A stretch of 64,000 nt of DNA, from assembly GCF_019249245.1 (NCBI RefSeq), contig NZ_JAESDK010000003.1:62001-126000 (forward strand), written 5' to 3'. How positions within the stretch are numbered: position 1 is the first letter of the stretch; each line of letters starts with the position of its first letter. This DNA is from Alteromonas lipotrueiana (GTDB taxonomy: Bacteria; Pseudomonadota; Gammaproteobacteria; Enterobacterales; Alteromonadaceae). The position numbers and the translations under genes were made by a program. Positions 8,962 to 17,763 of this stretch are shown here, in pieces. Under the pieces are notes generated by a model, which ran no database searches, was not told where the DNA came from, and saw only the letters and a list, made by a program, of their open reading frames with translations.

Positions 8962-9351
8962 ATGGGAATTTTGGTAAAAGGCTTGCTGGCTTCAGTTGCG
9001 ATTTCATGCGCATTTTCAGTGCAGGCTGATATAGAAACTGATTTAACCAATATTTGTCATCTGGTTAATACCGATGATAGAAGTGGGTTTAGAAAGAAAA
9101 TTCGTACCGTTGAAATCGATTACCGGCTAAAGCTTCAGGATTATTATGAAGGCATAACCTGCAATGGTCATAGCCTGGTGCGTACCGCGATATTAAAAAA
9201 TTCGTTAGGGGTAGGCACATTACTGGTAAAAACCTTACCCAGAAACCACCTTAAGTCACCCGAACAAGACGGTGTTACTTTACAAGCCTGGGTAAACCAA
9301 CGGGGCCTTCAGCGCAATAAAATAGCAAAAATTTTGCAGCATCGACTTTAA
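8962..9351 (+). CDS. Secreted DUF3718-like protein, copy 1
   Basis: A 129-residue protein with a cleavable signal peptide (hydrophobic LLASVAISCAFSVQA, cut after about residue 22). The mature part carries a DYYEGITCNGHSLVRTA block and ends with DGVTLQAWVNQRG. It closely resembles the protein encoded at 9753. From memory this pattern fits DUF3718, found in Alteromonadales and relatives. Two cysteines remain in the mature chain (NICHLV and TCNG), so a periplasmic disulphide is possible. Function is unknown. GACGAGGA upstream serves as the ribosome binding site. Confidence 0.72.
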   Translation: MGILVKGLLASVAISCAFSVQADIETDLTNICHLVNTDDRSGFRKKIRTVEIDYRLKLQDYYEGITCNGHSLVRTAILKNSLGVGTLLVKTLPRNHLKSPEQDGVTLQAWVNQRGLQRNKIAKILQHRL

Positions 9352-9468
9352 TTCGATTCATTATAAGCATGCCTGGACAGTACAAGCAGCTGCATTTCTG
9401 TAATTGTTAACTGGCAACAGACCCTGCCTGTACGCGCAAAGCTAGCTTTATACAACTCAAACACCTTC

Positions 9469-9507
9469 TACGCCCTCTGACTACTAAGAGGGCGTAGTTC
9501 GTTTTAT
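9469..9507 (+). terminator. Intrinsic terminator after DUF3718 copy 1
   Basis: TACGCCCTCT-gactacta-AGAGGGCGTA is a perfect 10-bp stem followed by a T-rich tract (gttcgtttta). Confidence 0.75.
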
Positions 9508-9752
9508 TAGGTAACTTTTGAGCGCCAGGACTTCCTATAATGCTATTTAAAATAGATGACACTTACGTATACAATTTTAACTTTAAATAACAATAACTTA
9601 ATCAATGTTCATCCGAAATTTAGCCGTTTTGGTTATTGTTTGAAATACCTTTGTATCGGCACTGATGTTTTTCTGAACGATAAAATAGACTTTAATGTTT
9701 ACCAAGCAAACACACTGTCTTCTAAATTGAACTTCACACAAAGGATGTAACC

Positions 9753-10148
9753 ATGTTGAAAATTGTTAAAACATCTCTGTCTATCGCCGCAGCGTCATTG
9801 ATTTTCTGCGGAACGGCAAACGCCAGCATTGAAAATGCACTGGCTAATATCTGTACTATTGTTGAGGCCGATGATAAAGGCGAATTACGTAAAAAAATGC
9901 GTGCGGTACAATCAGACTTTCGTCTAAAACTACACGATTACTATTCGGGTATCACCTGTAATGGCCAAAGCCTTATTCGCACCGCAATTCAAAGCAATTC
10001 TGTTGAAGTTGGTACTCTGTTGGTGAAAAAAATGCCTTCACGTGAGCTGCAAAACCCCGAATCAGATGGCAAAACATTACAAGCCTGGATTGCTGAGAAT
10101 GGTTTTCAAACCAACGCTATTGCAAGCGAGGTTCAACAACGTATCTAG
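9753..10148 (+). CDS. Secreted DUF3718-like protein, copy 2
   Basis: A 131-residue paralogue of the gene at 8962. It has a clear signal peptide (SIAAASLIFCGTANA), then ANICTIVEADDKGELRKKMR, DYYSGITCNGQSLIRTA, SVEVGTLLVKKMP and DGKTLQAWIAENG. The two copies share most of the mature sequence, including both cysteines, and each has its own terminator, so they are independent transcripts from a tandem duplication. An AAAGGATG Shine-Dalgarno precedes the ATG. The 400-bp gap between the copies holds the first terminator and otherwise only AT-rich sequence. Function is unknown. Confidence 0.75.
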   Translation: MLKIVKTSLSIAAASLIFCGTANASIENALANICTIVEADDKGELRKKMRAVQSDFRLKLHDYYSGITCNGQSLIRTAIQSNSVEVGTLLVKKMPSRELQNPESDGKTLQAWIAENGFQTNAIASEVQQRI

Positions 10149-10211
10149 GCATTAGTCTGCTACGTTGAACCATGTAAAACTTTCAACATGGTAGTGGGTT
10201 CGCCCACACTC

Positions 10212-10243
10212 TGCGGCCTCTTATTGAGGCCGCACCTCGTTTT
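10212..10243 (+). terminator. Intrinsic terminator after DUF3718 copy 2
   Basis: TGCGGCCTC-ttatt-GAGGCCGCA is a perfect 9-bp stem followed by cctcgtttta. A small GTGGG-TTCG-CCCAC tetraloop hairpin lies just upstream at about 10195-10208. Confidence 0.82.
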
Positions 10244-10617
10244 AGCTTAGTCTGAGTAGCGCACTTCACATGCCTTGGTGGTGAATAATTACCGCTTATG
10301 TACCACTACTTCTTGCTACGAACTATCGTTAATCTATTTACTGAAACGCTTTTTGTTATCTTTGTCGGACCTGTTAAACCCGGCTTGGTTTATCGTTTCG
10401 GCTCATCCTGATTAAGCATGCCACAATAAATCACTTCGAAAAACTTACACTGGATACTCTACAAATCACCCGTTTGTTAATTTACCCTGTGAATAACACG
10501 CTTTTTGACCCAGTGAAGAAAATTTTCTGCATATTATCCTTCGTTAAAATTCATTCTGTTTAGCTTTGCTTCATTGAACAACATTTAAATGTCGTGCAAA
10601 ACACCGTATTAAACACA
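10244..10617. other. Intergenic stretch, nothing recognised
   Basis: About 370 bp of AT-rich sequence between two convergent terminators. I see no gene, tRNA or repeat in it. Confidence 0.5.
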
Positions 10618-10651
10618 ATAAAAAAGCGAAGCTTACAAAAGCTCCGCTTTA
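10618..10651 (-). terminator. Intrinsic terminator of the 597-residue acyl-CoA dehydrogenase gene
   Basis: On the minus strand AAAGCGGAGCT-tttgta-AGCTTCGCTTT (one mismatch) is followed by a T run, about 45 bp after the stop codon. Confidence 0.8.
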
Positions 10652-10693
10652 TTGTTGATCGCCTGGCAAATCACAGGCGCGTTATTTTAATGC

Positions 10694-12487
10694 TCAGGCC
10701 TTAAACATATTTTCGCCAATACTCATTAAGCTGCCAGCCCCGGCACGAACACCGGCAGCATGCGACTGACTACGCGGTAACAAACGTTCGAAGAAGAATC
10801 GGGCTGTTTCAACTTTACCCTGGTAAAAATCAGACTCAGTCGAACCTTCCGATAGTTTAACTGATGCAGTTTTAGCCATTCTGAGCCAATAATACGCAAA
10901 AGTGACATAGCCTGAATACATTAAATAATCTACCGATGCGGCCCCTAGCTCGTCGGGGTTGGTCGCGACCTGGCTACCGACATGCTGAGTTAGCTGCTGC
11001 CACTGTTGCATATACTCTTGCAAGGTATCACACCATTGTTGTTGGTGCTCATCACCACTAAACGATTGACAATATTCAGCGATCTCACGAATAAACACAC
11101 CCAACAGTTCGCCTTTTGACCCCAAAACCTTACGTCCCAATAAATCCAGTGCCTGAATACCGGTAGTCCCTTCGTATAACGTGCTAATTCGGGTATCGCG
11201 AGCCAGCTGTTCCATCCCCCACTCGCTAACATAGCCGTGACCACCAAATACCTGAATACCATAGCTGGTGGCTTCCTGGGCAGTTTCGGTTAAAAAGGCT
11301 TTAACAATAGGTGTTAATAAAGCCAACCGTGATTCAGCCAATTGCTGTTCTTCAGCTGATCCGCTATGTTGCGACACATCGACCTGCTGCATACAGTAAT
11401 ACGCCAGCGCCCGGCCGCCTTCGGCAAAGGCTTTCTGGGTCAATAGCATACGTCGTACATCCGGATGTACAATAATTTCGTCGGCGGGGGCAGAGCCGTC
11501 GCGCTGCGTGGGTGAACGAAACTGAACCCTATCTTTGGCATAACGCAAGGCGCCCTGAAGTGCCGCTTCACTGGCCGCCATGCCTTCAAGGCCAGTACCG
11601 ATACGCGCCACGTTCATGAACGTAAACATACAATTCAGACCGCGGTTTTCAGCACCAATTAAAAAGCCTTTTGCATTATCAAAATTGATCACACATGTAG
11701 CGCTTCCGTTGATGCCCATTTTGTGCTCAATGCTGCCACAGCTGACCTGGTTGCGGTCGTCCACTTCGCCGTCTTCGGTCACATTGAATTTTGGTACAAT
11801 AAACAATGAAATACCTTTAGTACCCACCGGAGCATCTGGTAATCGCGCTAGCACAATATGCACAATATTATCGGTAAAGTCGTGTTCGCCTGCCGAGATA
11901 AAGATCTTAGTCCCGGTTAATGAATATGAACCGTCTTCATTCGGCGCGGCTTTACATCGCAATAATCCTAAATCTGAACCGCAGTGCGCTTCGGTCAAGC
12001 ACATTGTACCGGCCCACTGCCCTTCAATTAATTTAGGTAAAAAGCGCGCTTTCTGCTCATCGGTGCCATGACTTAAAATGGTTGAAATACAACCTTGCGA
12101 CAAACCCGGGTACATAGCCCAGGCGTGGTTTGCACCCGAAAAATACTCGGCAATAGACGTAGCCAGAGAATACGGCAGACCCTGGCCGCCCCATTTTTCC
12201 GGATGAGACATACTGGGCCAGCCACCTTCAACATATTGCTGGTAGGCTTCTTTAAAACCTTCGGGAGTAGTCACGGCGCCTTCATTAAAAGTACAGCCCT
12301 GCTGATCACCCACCTGATTAATAGGTGCCAGTATATTATCTGCAAATTTGGCTGCTTCAGTATGAATGGCTTTTACTAAATCCTGAGAGGCATCAGTAAA
12401 ACCTAACCGGTCGTAATGAGATTGAAAGTCGAAAAGTTCATAGGCAACAAATTGAGCGTCGCGTTGGGGGGATTGATAATTTTCCAT
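10694..12487 (-). CDS. Acyl-CoA dehydrogenase, long form with C-terminal extension
   Basis: The 597-residue flavoprotein has an N-terminal helical domain, then the acyl-CoA dehydrogenase signature (WAGTMCLTEAHCGSDLGLL at about 160-180), GISLFIVPKF, a GINGSATCVINFDNAKGFLIG segment and the C-terminal QVFGGHGYVSEWGMEQLARD. The length of about 600 with an extra helical C-terminal domain places it in the class that includes DmdC-type 3-methylmercaptopropionyl-CoA dehydrogenases and related medium/long-chain enzymes. The substrate cannot be decided from sequence alone. It oxidises acyl-CoA to enoyl-CoA using FAD. It is divergent from the SDR gene at 12740, and a FadR-like operator lies just upstream of its start. 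Confidence 0.9.
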   Translation of the reverse strand: MENYQSPQRDAQFVAYELFDFQSHYDRLGFTDASQDLVKAIHTEAAKFADNILAPINQVGDQQGCTFNEGAVTTPEGFKEAYQQYVEGGWPSMSHPEKWGGQGLPYSLATSIAEYFSGANHAWAMYPGLSQGCISTILSHGTDEQKARFLPKLIEGQWAGTMCLTEAHCGSDLGLLRCKAAPNEDGSYSLTGTKIFISAGEHDFTDNIVHIVLARLPDAPVGTKGISLFIVPKFNVTEDGEVDDRNQVSCGSIEHKMGINGSATCVINFDNAKGFLIGAENRGLNCMFTFMNVARIGTGLEGMAASEAALQGALRYAKDRVQFRSPTQRDGSAPADEIIVHPDVRRMLLTQKAFAEGGRALAYYCMQQVDVSQHSGSAEEQQLAESRLALLTPIVKAFLTETAQEATSYGIQVFGGHGYVSEWGMEQLARDTRISTLYEGTTGIQALDLLGRKVLGSKGELLGVFIREIAEYCQSFSGDEHQQQWCDTLQEYMQQWQQLTQHVGSQVATNPDELGAASVDYLMYSGYVTFAYYWLRMAKTASVKLSEGSTESDFYQGKVETARFFFERLLPRSQSHAAGVRAGAGSLMSIGENMFKA

Positions 12488-12507
12488 CGATAGGCCTGCT
12501 TAAAAGT

Positions 12508-12524
12508 AACTGGTCTGACAAGAC
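12508..12524. promoter_or_regulatory. Candidate FadR operator
   Basis: AACTGGTCTGACAAGAC resembles the FadR box AGCTGGTCCGACNTGTT, with the core CTGGTC-GAC intact. It lies 20 bp upstream of the acyl-CoA dehydrogenase start, where binding could block transcription in the absence of long-chain acyl-CoA. The 3' half is degenerate, so this is a suggestion only. Confidence 0.45.
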
Positions 12525-12739
12525 TTTGCTAATAGCCTGATACTAAGTAAGCAAACTCAATCAGCCAAGTTGATTGGGCTGATACCAAACTATCACTATA
12601 TTGAATACAGCGATACAGGTCAGGTACATCGGTGCCAAACCGCCTACTGCCAGAAATACCCGGGCCTACACAACATTTGACAATTTACTTCTAGCGCGCA
12701 ATAACAGTAATCAATCATTATTTCATCTGGAGTAAATTT

Positions 12740-13507
12740 ATGGATCCGCTATTAAATTTTCAGGGGCAGGTTGCTCTTATCACTGGCGCCGCTGACGGCT
12801 TTGGCCGGTTACTGGCTGATGCACTGGCTTACCGTGGCTGCAAGTTGGTGTTAACTGATATTAACGAAGACAAACTCGCTCAGGCAGTAAAAGATTTACG
12901 TGAAGCAAGTGCCGATGTGGTCAGCATGGTGGGCGATATAGCCAAAGAAAGCACCAACGAGGCATTGGTTAAGCTGGCTTTGGAAAGCTATGGTCAACTA
13001 GATATTGCGGTTAACAACGCAGGAGTGGCTCATCAACCTGGCGCATTACATACTATGGATGAAGCCACTATCGACATGCAGCTGGGGGTTAACCTTAAAG
13101 GCGTGCTGTTTGGTATGAAGCATCAAATTCCGGCTATGGTGGCCAATGGTAAGGGTCATGTGCTTAATGTCAGCTCTATGGCAGGCTTAGGCGGTGCACC
13201 TAAAGCTGCACCGTATGCGGCGGCTAAACACGGGGTTATGGGGATCACCAAAACTGCGGCGGTAGAATATGGCCGTAAAAATGTACGGGTAAACGCCATT
13301 TGCCCTTTTTTCAGCCCCACTAATTTGCTGAATCTGGGCGGATTTACCTCTGAGGAAAGCCGTGCTCAGCTGGCTGCTGGCTGCCCTATGAAACGAATGG
13401 CTGATCCGCAGGAAGTGGTTAATACAATGGTGTTGATGCTGTCGCCGGGAAACAGTTTTATGAACGGACAGGCCATTGCCTTAGACGGTGGCATGAGTGC
13501 CTGGTAA
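12740..13507 (+). CDS. Short-chain dehydrogenase/reductase (SDR)
   Basis: A 255-residue classical SDR: nucleotide-binding TGAADGFG at residues 15-22, acidic D at the end of beta-2 (VLTDIN, favouring NAD), NNAG near residue 91, catalytic serine in NVSSMAG, and the YAAAK catalytic Tyr/Lys near 160. It probably oxidises a hydroxyl or reduces a keto group on an acyl intermediate. Flanking acyl-CoA dehydrogenases suggest a fatty-acid or hydroxyacyl-CoA role. A CTGGAG Shine-Dalgarno precedes the ATG. It stands alone between divergent and convergent neighbours. Confidence 0.9.
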   Translation: MDPLLNFQGQVALITGAADGFGRLLADALAYRGCKLVLTDINEDKLAQAVKDLREASADVVSMVGDIAKESTNEALVKLALESYGQLDIAVNNAGVAHQPGALHTMDEATIDMQLGVNLKGVLFGMKHQIPAMVANGKGHVLNVSSMAGLGGAPKAAPYAAAKHGVMGITKTAAVEYGRKNVRVNAICPFFSPTNLLNLGGFTSEESRAQLAAGCPMKRMADPQEVVNTMVLMLSPGNSFMNGQAIALDGGMSAW

Positions 13508-13535
13508 GTAACCCGTTAAATGCCAGGTGTACAAT

Positions 13536-13562
13536 ACAAACAGGACCCAACGTCCTGTTTGT
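13536..13562. terminator. Hairpin between convergent SDR and MDR genes
   Basis: ACAAACAGGAC-ccaac-GTCCTGTTTGT is a perfect 11-bp stem located between two convergent stop codons. There is no long T run on either side, so it may need help or act mainly as a 3'-end stabiliser. Confidence 0.65.
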
Positions 13563-13594
13563 AGTTAAGAACAACCCCTTTTATTTACGTTTTA

Positions 13595-14587
13595 TCAGGG
13601 CAGTAACACCAACTTACCCATTACAGCTCGGTCGTTTAGTTTCTGTAATGCCTGGCTAACGTTGCCCAGAGTATAGGTACTGTCGATAACCACCTTAACT
13701 TTATTCTGCTGATACCAGGTGAGTAGTTCTTGCATGTTTTGCATAAATACTTTGGGAGACTTTTGGGTAAAAACGCCCCAAAAGACGCCCACTAGCGAGT
13801 AGCCTTTTACAAGCGCCAAATTAACCGGCATTTTTGGTATCTTGCCACTGGCAAAGCCCACTACTAACAACCGCCCTTCCCAGGCCATACTGCGACTTAG
13901 CGTATCAAACGTGTCACCACCCACACATTCATACACAACATCGGCGCCCTTACCGTCGGTCAGGCGTTTAAGCTCTTCTTTTAAATCATTCTGACTGTAG
14001 TTTATACCGGCATCTGCACCGTTTTCTTTGGCCAGAGCCAGTTTAGCTTCACTCGAGCATACCGCAATAACCCGGGCCCCCATAGCCTTGCCTATCTGTA
14101 CTGCAGCCAAGCCTGTTCCACCCGCTGCGCCAGTCACTACCAGCGTTTCGCCAGGTTGCAGGCCGGCGCGTTGCTTTAAGGCATGGTGGGCCGTGGCATG
14201 GGCGGTGATAAGTGCCGCCGCTTCAATCATGTCGATAAAGTCTGGTAGCGGCATAACCTGCTGAGCCGGCACCACCACCTGTTCGGCAAAGCCACCCAGT
14301 TGACACACCGCCGCCACTTTCTGACCTACCGATAAATGCTGAACCTTGTCGCCCACCGCGCTGATGATTCCGGCTACTTCACAACCCGGCGTAAACGGAA
14401 AATCAGGGGTTAGCTGATATTGCCCTTGCACCAGCAATGCATCAGGAAAATTTACGCCGCACGCATTAGCCTGAATACGCACCTCATGCGAATCCGGCTC
14501 AGGCAACGCTATCGCTTCGACCGTCAGGTCACTCACCGGCCCAAACTCATGACACTGTACTGCCTGCATAGTTAAAGAATCAGACAT
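13595..14587 (-). CDS. Zinc-independent medium-chain dehydrogenase, quinone oxidoreductase family
   Basis: A 330-residue MDR/QOR-type NAD(P)H-dependent oxidoreductase. It has an N-terminal GroES-like domain (NACGVNFPDALLVQGQYQL, GCEVAGIISAVG) and a Rossmann domain with VTGAAGGTGLAAVQIGKAMGA. It lacks the cysteine/histidine set for structural and catalytic zinc. I take the ATG at 14587 (MSDSL) rather than an in-frame ATG 15 bp further out because GAGGAG sits 7 bases before it. The start overlaps the stop of the APH-like kinase gene by 8 bp, indicating translational coupling. It is the last gene of a four-gene acyl-metabolism operon. Confidence 0.9.
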   Translation of the reverse strand: MSDSLTMQAVQCHEFGPVSDLTVEAIALPEPDSHEVRIQANACGVNFPDALLVQGQYQLTPDFPFTPGCEVAGIISAVGDKVQHLSVGQKVAAVCQLGGFAEQVVVPAQQVMPLPDFIDMIEAAALITAHATAHHALKQRAGLQPGETLVVTGAAGGTGLAAVQIGKAMGARVIAVCSSEAKLALAKENGADAGINYSQNDLKEELKRLTDGKGADVVYECVGGDTFDTLSRSMAWEGRLLVVGFASGKIPKMPVNLALVKGYSLVGVFWGVFTQKSPKVFMQNMQELLTWYQQNKVKVVIDSTYTLGNVSQALQKLNDRAVMGKLVLLP

Positions 14588-15623
14588 TCGGCTTCTCCTC
14601 ATTTACAACATTCATTGCCATGGTCGCAAGTGGTGCCACCATTCGGTCCATTTCAGCGGCTTTGTCGCTTGACGCATTACCATCATGAGCGCGTTTCACC
14701 ACCCCCTGAATAATCGCGGCAAGCCTGAAAAAACTAAACGCCAGGTAAAAAGGCCAGTTTTCAATGCCACCGATATTACGCCGTTTACAGTATGCCTTTA
14801 CATATTCCTGCTCAGAAGGAATACCCAGGGCAGCGCGATCTAACCCGCCCAGCCCGGGCGCCTGAGGTAAGTTCGCCGGTAGCCGTAATTGCATACACTG
14901 ATAAGCTAAATCGGCAAATGGGTGACCTAATGTTGACAGCTCCCAGTCAAGAATGGCTAATATCTCAGTCGATTGTTTGCTGCTAAAAATCATGTTGTCC
15001 AGACGAAAATCTCCATGCACAAGCGCAACCTGACCATCGTCTACAGGAATATTGCTGTTAAGATAGGTAATCAGCGCTTCCATAGGCTGCAAATCTTGTG
15101 TTTGTGAGGCCCGATACTGGGTGGTCCAGCGTTCAACCTGTCGCGCAAAATAATTACCTGGCTTGCCGTAGTTTTCTAGTCCAACACTGGCGGGGTCAAT
15201 CTCGTGTAAGGCTGCCAGGGCCTTATTCATGGCATCGTACATCTGGCCGCGAACCGAGTTATCGGTGATTTTACTGAGCGCGGCTTCCCAATATATAGCG
15301 CCTTCGACATATTCCATAATGAAAAACAGACTGCCAATCACTGTGGTATCTTCACACAAATGAATCATTTCAGGAACGGGCACATCGGTGCTCGCCAAAG
15401 CCTGCATTACTCTATATTCACGGTCAACGGCATGGGCCGATTTTAACAGTGCGCCTGGGGGCTGACGGCGTAACACATAGCGACCGACAGGAGTCGTCAG
15501 TAAGAAGGTTGGGTTTGACTGGCCGCCACTAAATTTTTCATACGCGGTAACCTCGCCCAGTTCAGGCACCTGAGCCTGTAAATACCGGTTGAGCTCGTTC
15601 TTATCTAGCTGGTTCACTTTCAT
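14580..15623 (-). CDS. Phosphotransferase of the APH/ACAD10 type
   Basis: A 347-residue protein kinase-like enzyme. Residues about 25-60 (YEKFSGGQSNPTFLLTTP, YVLRRQP) form the nucleotide-binding N-lobe. The catalytic loop is VHGDFRLDNMIF (HGD-x-x-x-x-N), followed by the metal-binding LAILDWELSTLGHPFADLAY. This family includes the kinase half of human ACAD10, which phosphorylates 4-hydroxyacyl-CoAs so that they can enter beta-oxidation. The adjacent acyl-CoA dehydrogenase gene 25 bp upstream makes the same role attractive here. It is not likely to be an antibiotic-resistance enzyme. Confidence 0.88.
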   Translation of the reverse strand: MKVNQLDKNELNRYLQAQVPELGEVTAYEKFSGGQSNPTFLLTTPVGRYVLRRQPPGALLKSAHAVDREYRVMQALASTDVPVPEMIHLCEDTTVIGSLFFIMEYVEGAIYWEAALSKITDNSVRGQMYDAMNKALAALHEIDPASVGLENYGKPGNYFARQVERWTTQYRASQTQDLQPMEALITYLNSNIPVDDGQVALVHGDFRLDNMIFSSKQSTEILAILDWELSTLGHPFADLAYQCMQLRLPANLPQAPGLGGLDRAALGIPSEQEYVKAYCKRRNIGGIENWPFYLAFSFFRLAAIIQGVVKRAHDGNASSDKAAEMDRMVAPLATMAMNVVNEEKPNV

Positions 15624-15648
15624 TGCGCGATTGTCTCCCTGCCTGTTT

Positions 15649-16863
15649 TTATCGGGCTTTCTTTTCTATAAGACTTCTGCCAAGTTGCATCATATGCACC
15701 TGATCTGGGCCGTCTGCCAGCCGCACCGTTCGGGCGTACGCATACATAGCTGCTAGTGGCGCATCCTGGCTTGTCCCCATGGCTCCAAACATCTGAATGG
15801 CTTCATCTATCACCCGGCACGCCATTTTTGGGGCCACAATCTTTATCGCAGCAATCAGATCTTTGGCCACTTTGTTGCCGTGGCGATCCATTTGATCAGC
15901 CGCTTTCATGGTCAGCAAACGTGCCTGCTCGATATCGCAGTGCATCTGCGCAATAGACTCGCGCACCGATTGCTGTTTGGCCAGCGGCTTGCCAAAAGCA
16001 ACACGCTGGTTTACCCGCTCGCAGGCCATATCCAGTGCACGCTGTGCACAGCCAATCAACCGCATGCAGTGATGAATACGCCCGGGCCCCAAACGCCCTT
16101 GTGCAACTTCAAACCCGCGTCCCTCGCCTAAAATAATATTTTCGACAGGCACTTTAACATTGTCGAATATAATTTCGGCGTGCCCCACCGGCTCATCTAG
16201 CATATTCATCGCTGACATCGGGCGTACAATAGTCACGCCGGGAGTCTCGATAGGGACCAAAATCTGCGACTGTTGTTGGTGGCGGGCGGCATCAGGGTCG
16301 GTTTTGCCCATCACAATCAGTATTTTGCAATTTTCGTTCATGGCCCCACTGATATACCACTTTCGACCATTGATAACATAATTATCACCGTCGCGGCGAA
16401 TAGAGGTTTCAATGTTAGTGGCATCACACGAGGCCACATCAGGTTCAGTCATGGCAAAGGCAGAACGTATCTGGCCTTCTAGCAACGGCTTTAACCAGGC
16501 TTCCTGTTGCTCTGAACTGCCGTATTTTGCCAAAACCTCCATATTACCGGTATCAGGTGCGCTGCAATTGAAAATTTCTGAACTAAACAGAACCCGCCCC
16601 ATAATTTCACACAAGGGCGCATATTCTAAATTGGTCAGACCTGCCCCATACGGTTTGTACTCCTCGGGCATAAACAAATTCCACAAGCCCTCTGCCCGGG
16701 CTTTTTGCTTAAGCTCCTCCATAACCTTTGGGGTACGCCATTGATTATGCGCATCGCTAAATAGCGTGCCGTATTCCTGCTCGATGGGATAAACATGCTT
16801 GTCCATAAAGGCGGTTAACTGCTCGGCCAGGCGGGTAGTTTTTTCATTATATTCGAAGTGCAT
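15649..16863 (-). CDS. Acyl-CoA dehydrogenase, ACAD10/11-like
   Basis: A 404-residue FAD enzyme with the N-terminal acyl-CoA dehydrogenase domain ([19 protein letters not shown]), middle domain ([21 protein letters not shown]), [13 protein letters not shown], and C-terminal [21 protein letters not shown]. The motifs [11 protein letters not shown]- and [10 protein letters not shown]-like are typical of ACAD10/ACAD11 homologues. It is encoded directly upstream of the ACAD10-type kinase, reproducing as two genes what is one fused protein in animals. In the proposed pathway it would act on the phosphorylated 4-hydroxyacyl-CoA or on its product. The ribosome binding site is GAAGGAGACAG. Confidence 0.9.
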   Translation of the reverse strand: MHFEYNEKTTRLAEQLTAFMDKHVYPIEQEYGTLFSDAHNQWRTPKVMEELKQKARAEGLWNLFMPEEYKPYGAGLTNLEYAPLCEIMGRVLFSSEIFNCSAPDTGNMEVLAKYGSSEQQEAWLKPLLEGQIRSAFAMTEPDVASCDATNIETSIRRDGDNYVINGRKWYISGAMNENCKILIVMGKTDPDAARHQQQSQILVPIETPGVTIVRPMSAMNMLDEPVGHAEIIFDNVKVPVENIILGEGRGFEVAQGRLGPGRIHHCMRLIGCAQRALDMACERVNQRVAFGKPLAKQQSVRESIAQMHCDIEQARLLTMKAADQMDRHGNKVAKDLIAAIKIVAPKMACRVIDEAIQMFGAMGTSQDAPLAAMYAYARTVRLADGPDQVHMMQLGRSLIEKKAR

Positions 16864-16877
16864 TCTGTCTCCTTCAC

Positions 16878-17546
16878 TTACGCATAAGTGATGTGTTGAG
16901 CCCGTTCTTGTGAGCTTAGATGGGGAACCGTATTAAAGCTATGTAAGGCCCAGCTTTGGGGTTTGACAATAAGCCGGGTAATACTGGTATTCTGAACTTG
17001 CAGATTCAGCTTGATGATATCCTGAGCGCAAAGCCCCAGTGTCAGACCTACTGCGCTGGCAATAACACCACCACTGGTGGCGATAACCACGCGTTCATGC
17101 TGGTGGCTCATAATATAATTGAGCCCTTCGCGCACCCGCCCTAAAAAATCAGTCCAGGTTTCAGCGTGTTCGTTTACATCAAGTTGTCCGCTGGACCACG
17201 CATGCATGCTTTTTCGCAGCGTTTTAAACCAAACCCGGCGATCAGGCTCTGGGTTATTTTGTTCAGGGTTCTGCTTCAAAAACGCATTTACGATCTGTAC
17301 AAAATCAAACTCGTTAAAATGCGGCAAAGACTCTGTTACTGGTTGCTTCAAAGCATCAGTAATGGCATGCAGCGTATGCTGCTGGCGCATAAGGGTACCG
17401 CTGTAAAAACTATCAAACTGCAGTTGACTCTGGGCCAGCCACTCGCCCAGCCACAAAGCCTGCTGGCGGCCCAGTTCGCTAAGAACATCATAGTTTTTCT
17501 GACCAAACGAAGCCTGACCATGGCGTACCAGATAAATCTCTGTCAT
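16878..17546 (-). CDS. Histidine phosphatase family protein
   Basis: A 222-residue phosphoglycerate-mutase-like protein with the catalytic [10 protein letters not shown] motif at residues 6-15 (nucleophile H9), an arginine in [12 protein letters not shown], and a second histidine position in the [12 protein letters not shown] region. There the usual H of SHGG is replaced by S (ATSGG), so activity may be altered. It is the first gene of the operon with the acyl-CoA dehydrogenase, kinase and MDR genes, separated by 14 bp. A phosphatase beside a hydroxyacyl-CoA kinase could remove the phosphate during the pathway, but this is inference. Confidence 0.85.
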   Translation of the reverse strand: MTEIYLVRHGQASFGQKNYDVLSELGRQQALWLGEWLAQSQLQFDSFYSGTLMRQQHTLHAITDALKQPVTESLPHFNEFDFVQIVNAFLKQNPEQNNPEPDRRVWFKTLRKSMHAWSSGQLDVNEHAETWTDFLGRVREGLNYIMSHQHERVVIATSGGVIASAVGLTLGLCAQDIIKLNLQVQNTSITRLIVKPQSWALHSFNTVPHLSSQERAQHITYA

Positions 17547-17763
17547 AACTGCTGAGTATCGTGTTTTTTACAATACTAGGTGAAGCCGCTCAATAAGTTT
17601 AATTGATATTCTGAATAAGGGTTTATTCACTCATGTTATCTGACAAACTGTGCTTGAATAGCTTACTTCGGTACGCACTACGCTTATGCAGCCGGTTTGC
17701 TATGGCTTTTCGATGCTAATTAAAAATTCGGCGGCAGGCCATCCGGTTATAAGGGGGTAAGGT

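Noticed and set aside
14580-15623. Aminoglycoside-resistance kinase
   Set aside because: The APH fold is shared, but the gene lies in an acyl-CoA operon and resembles the kinase half of ACAD10.
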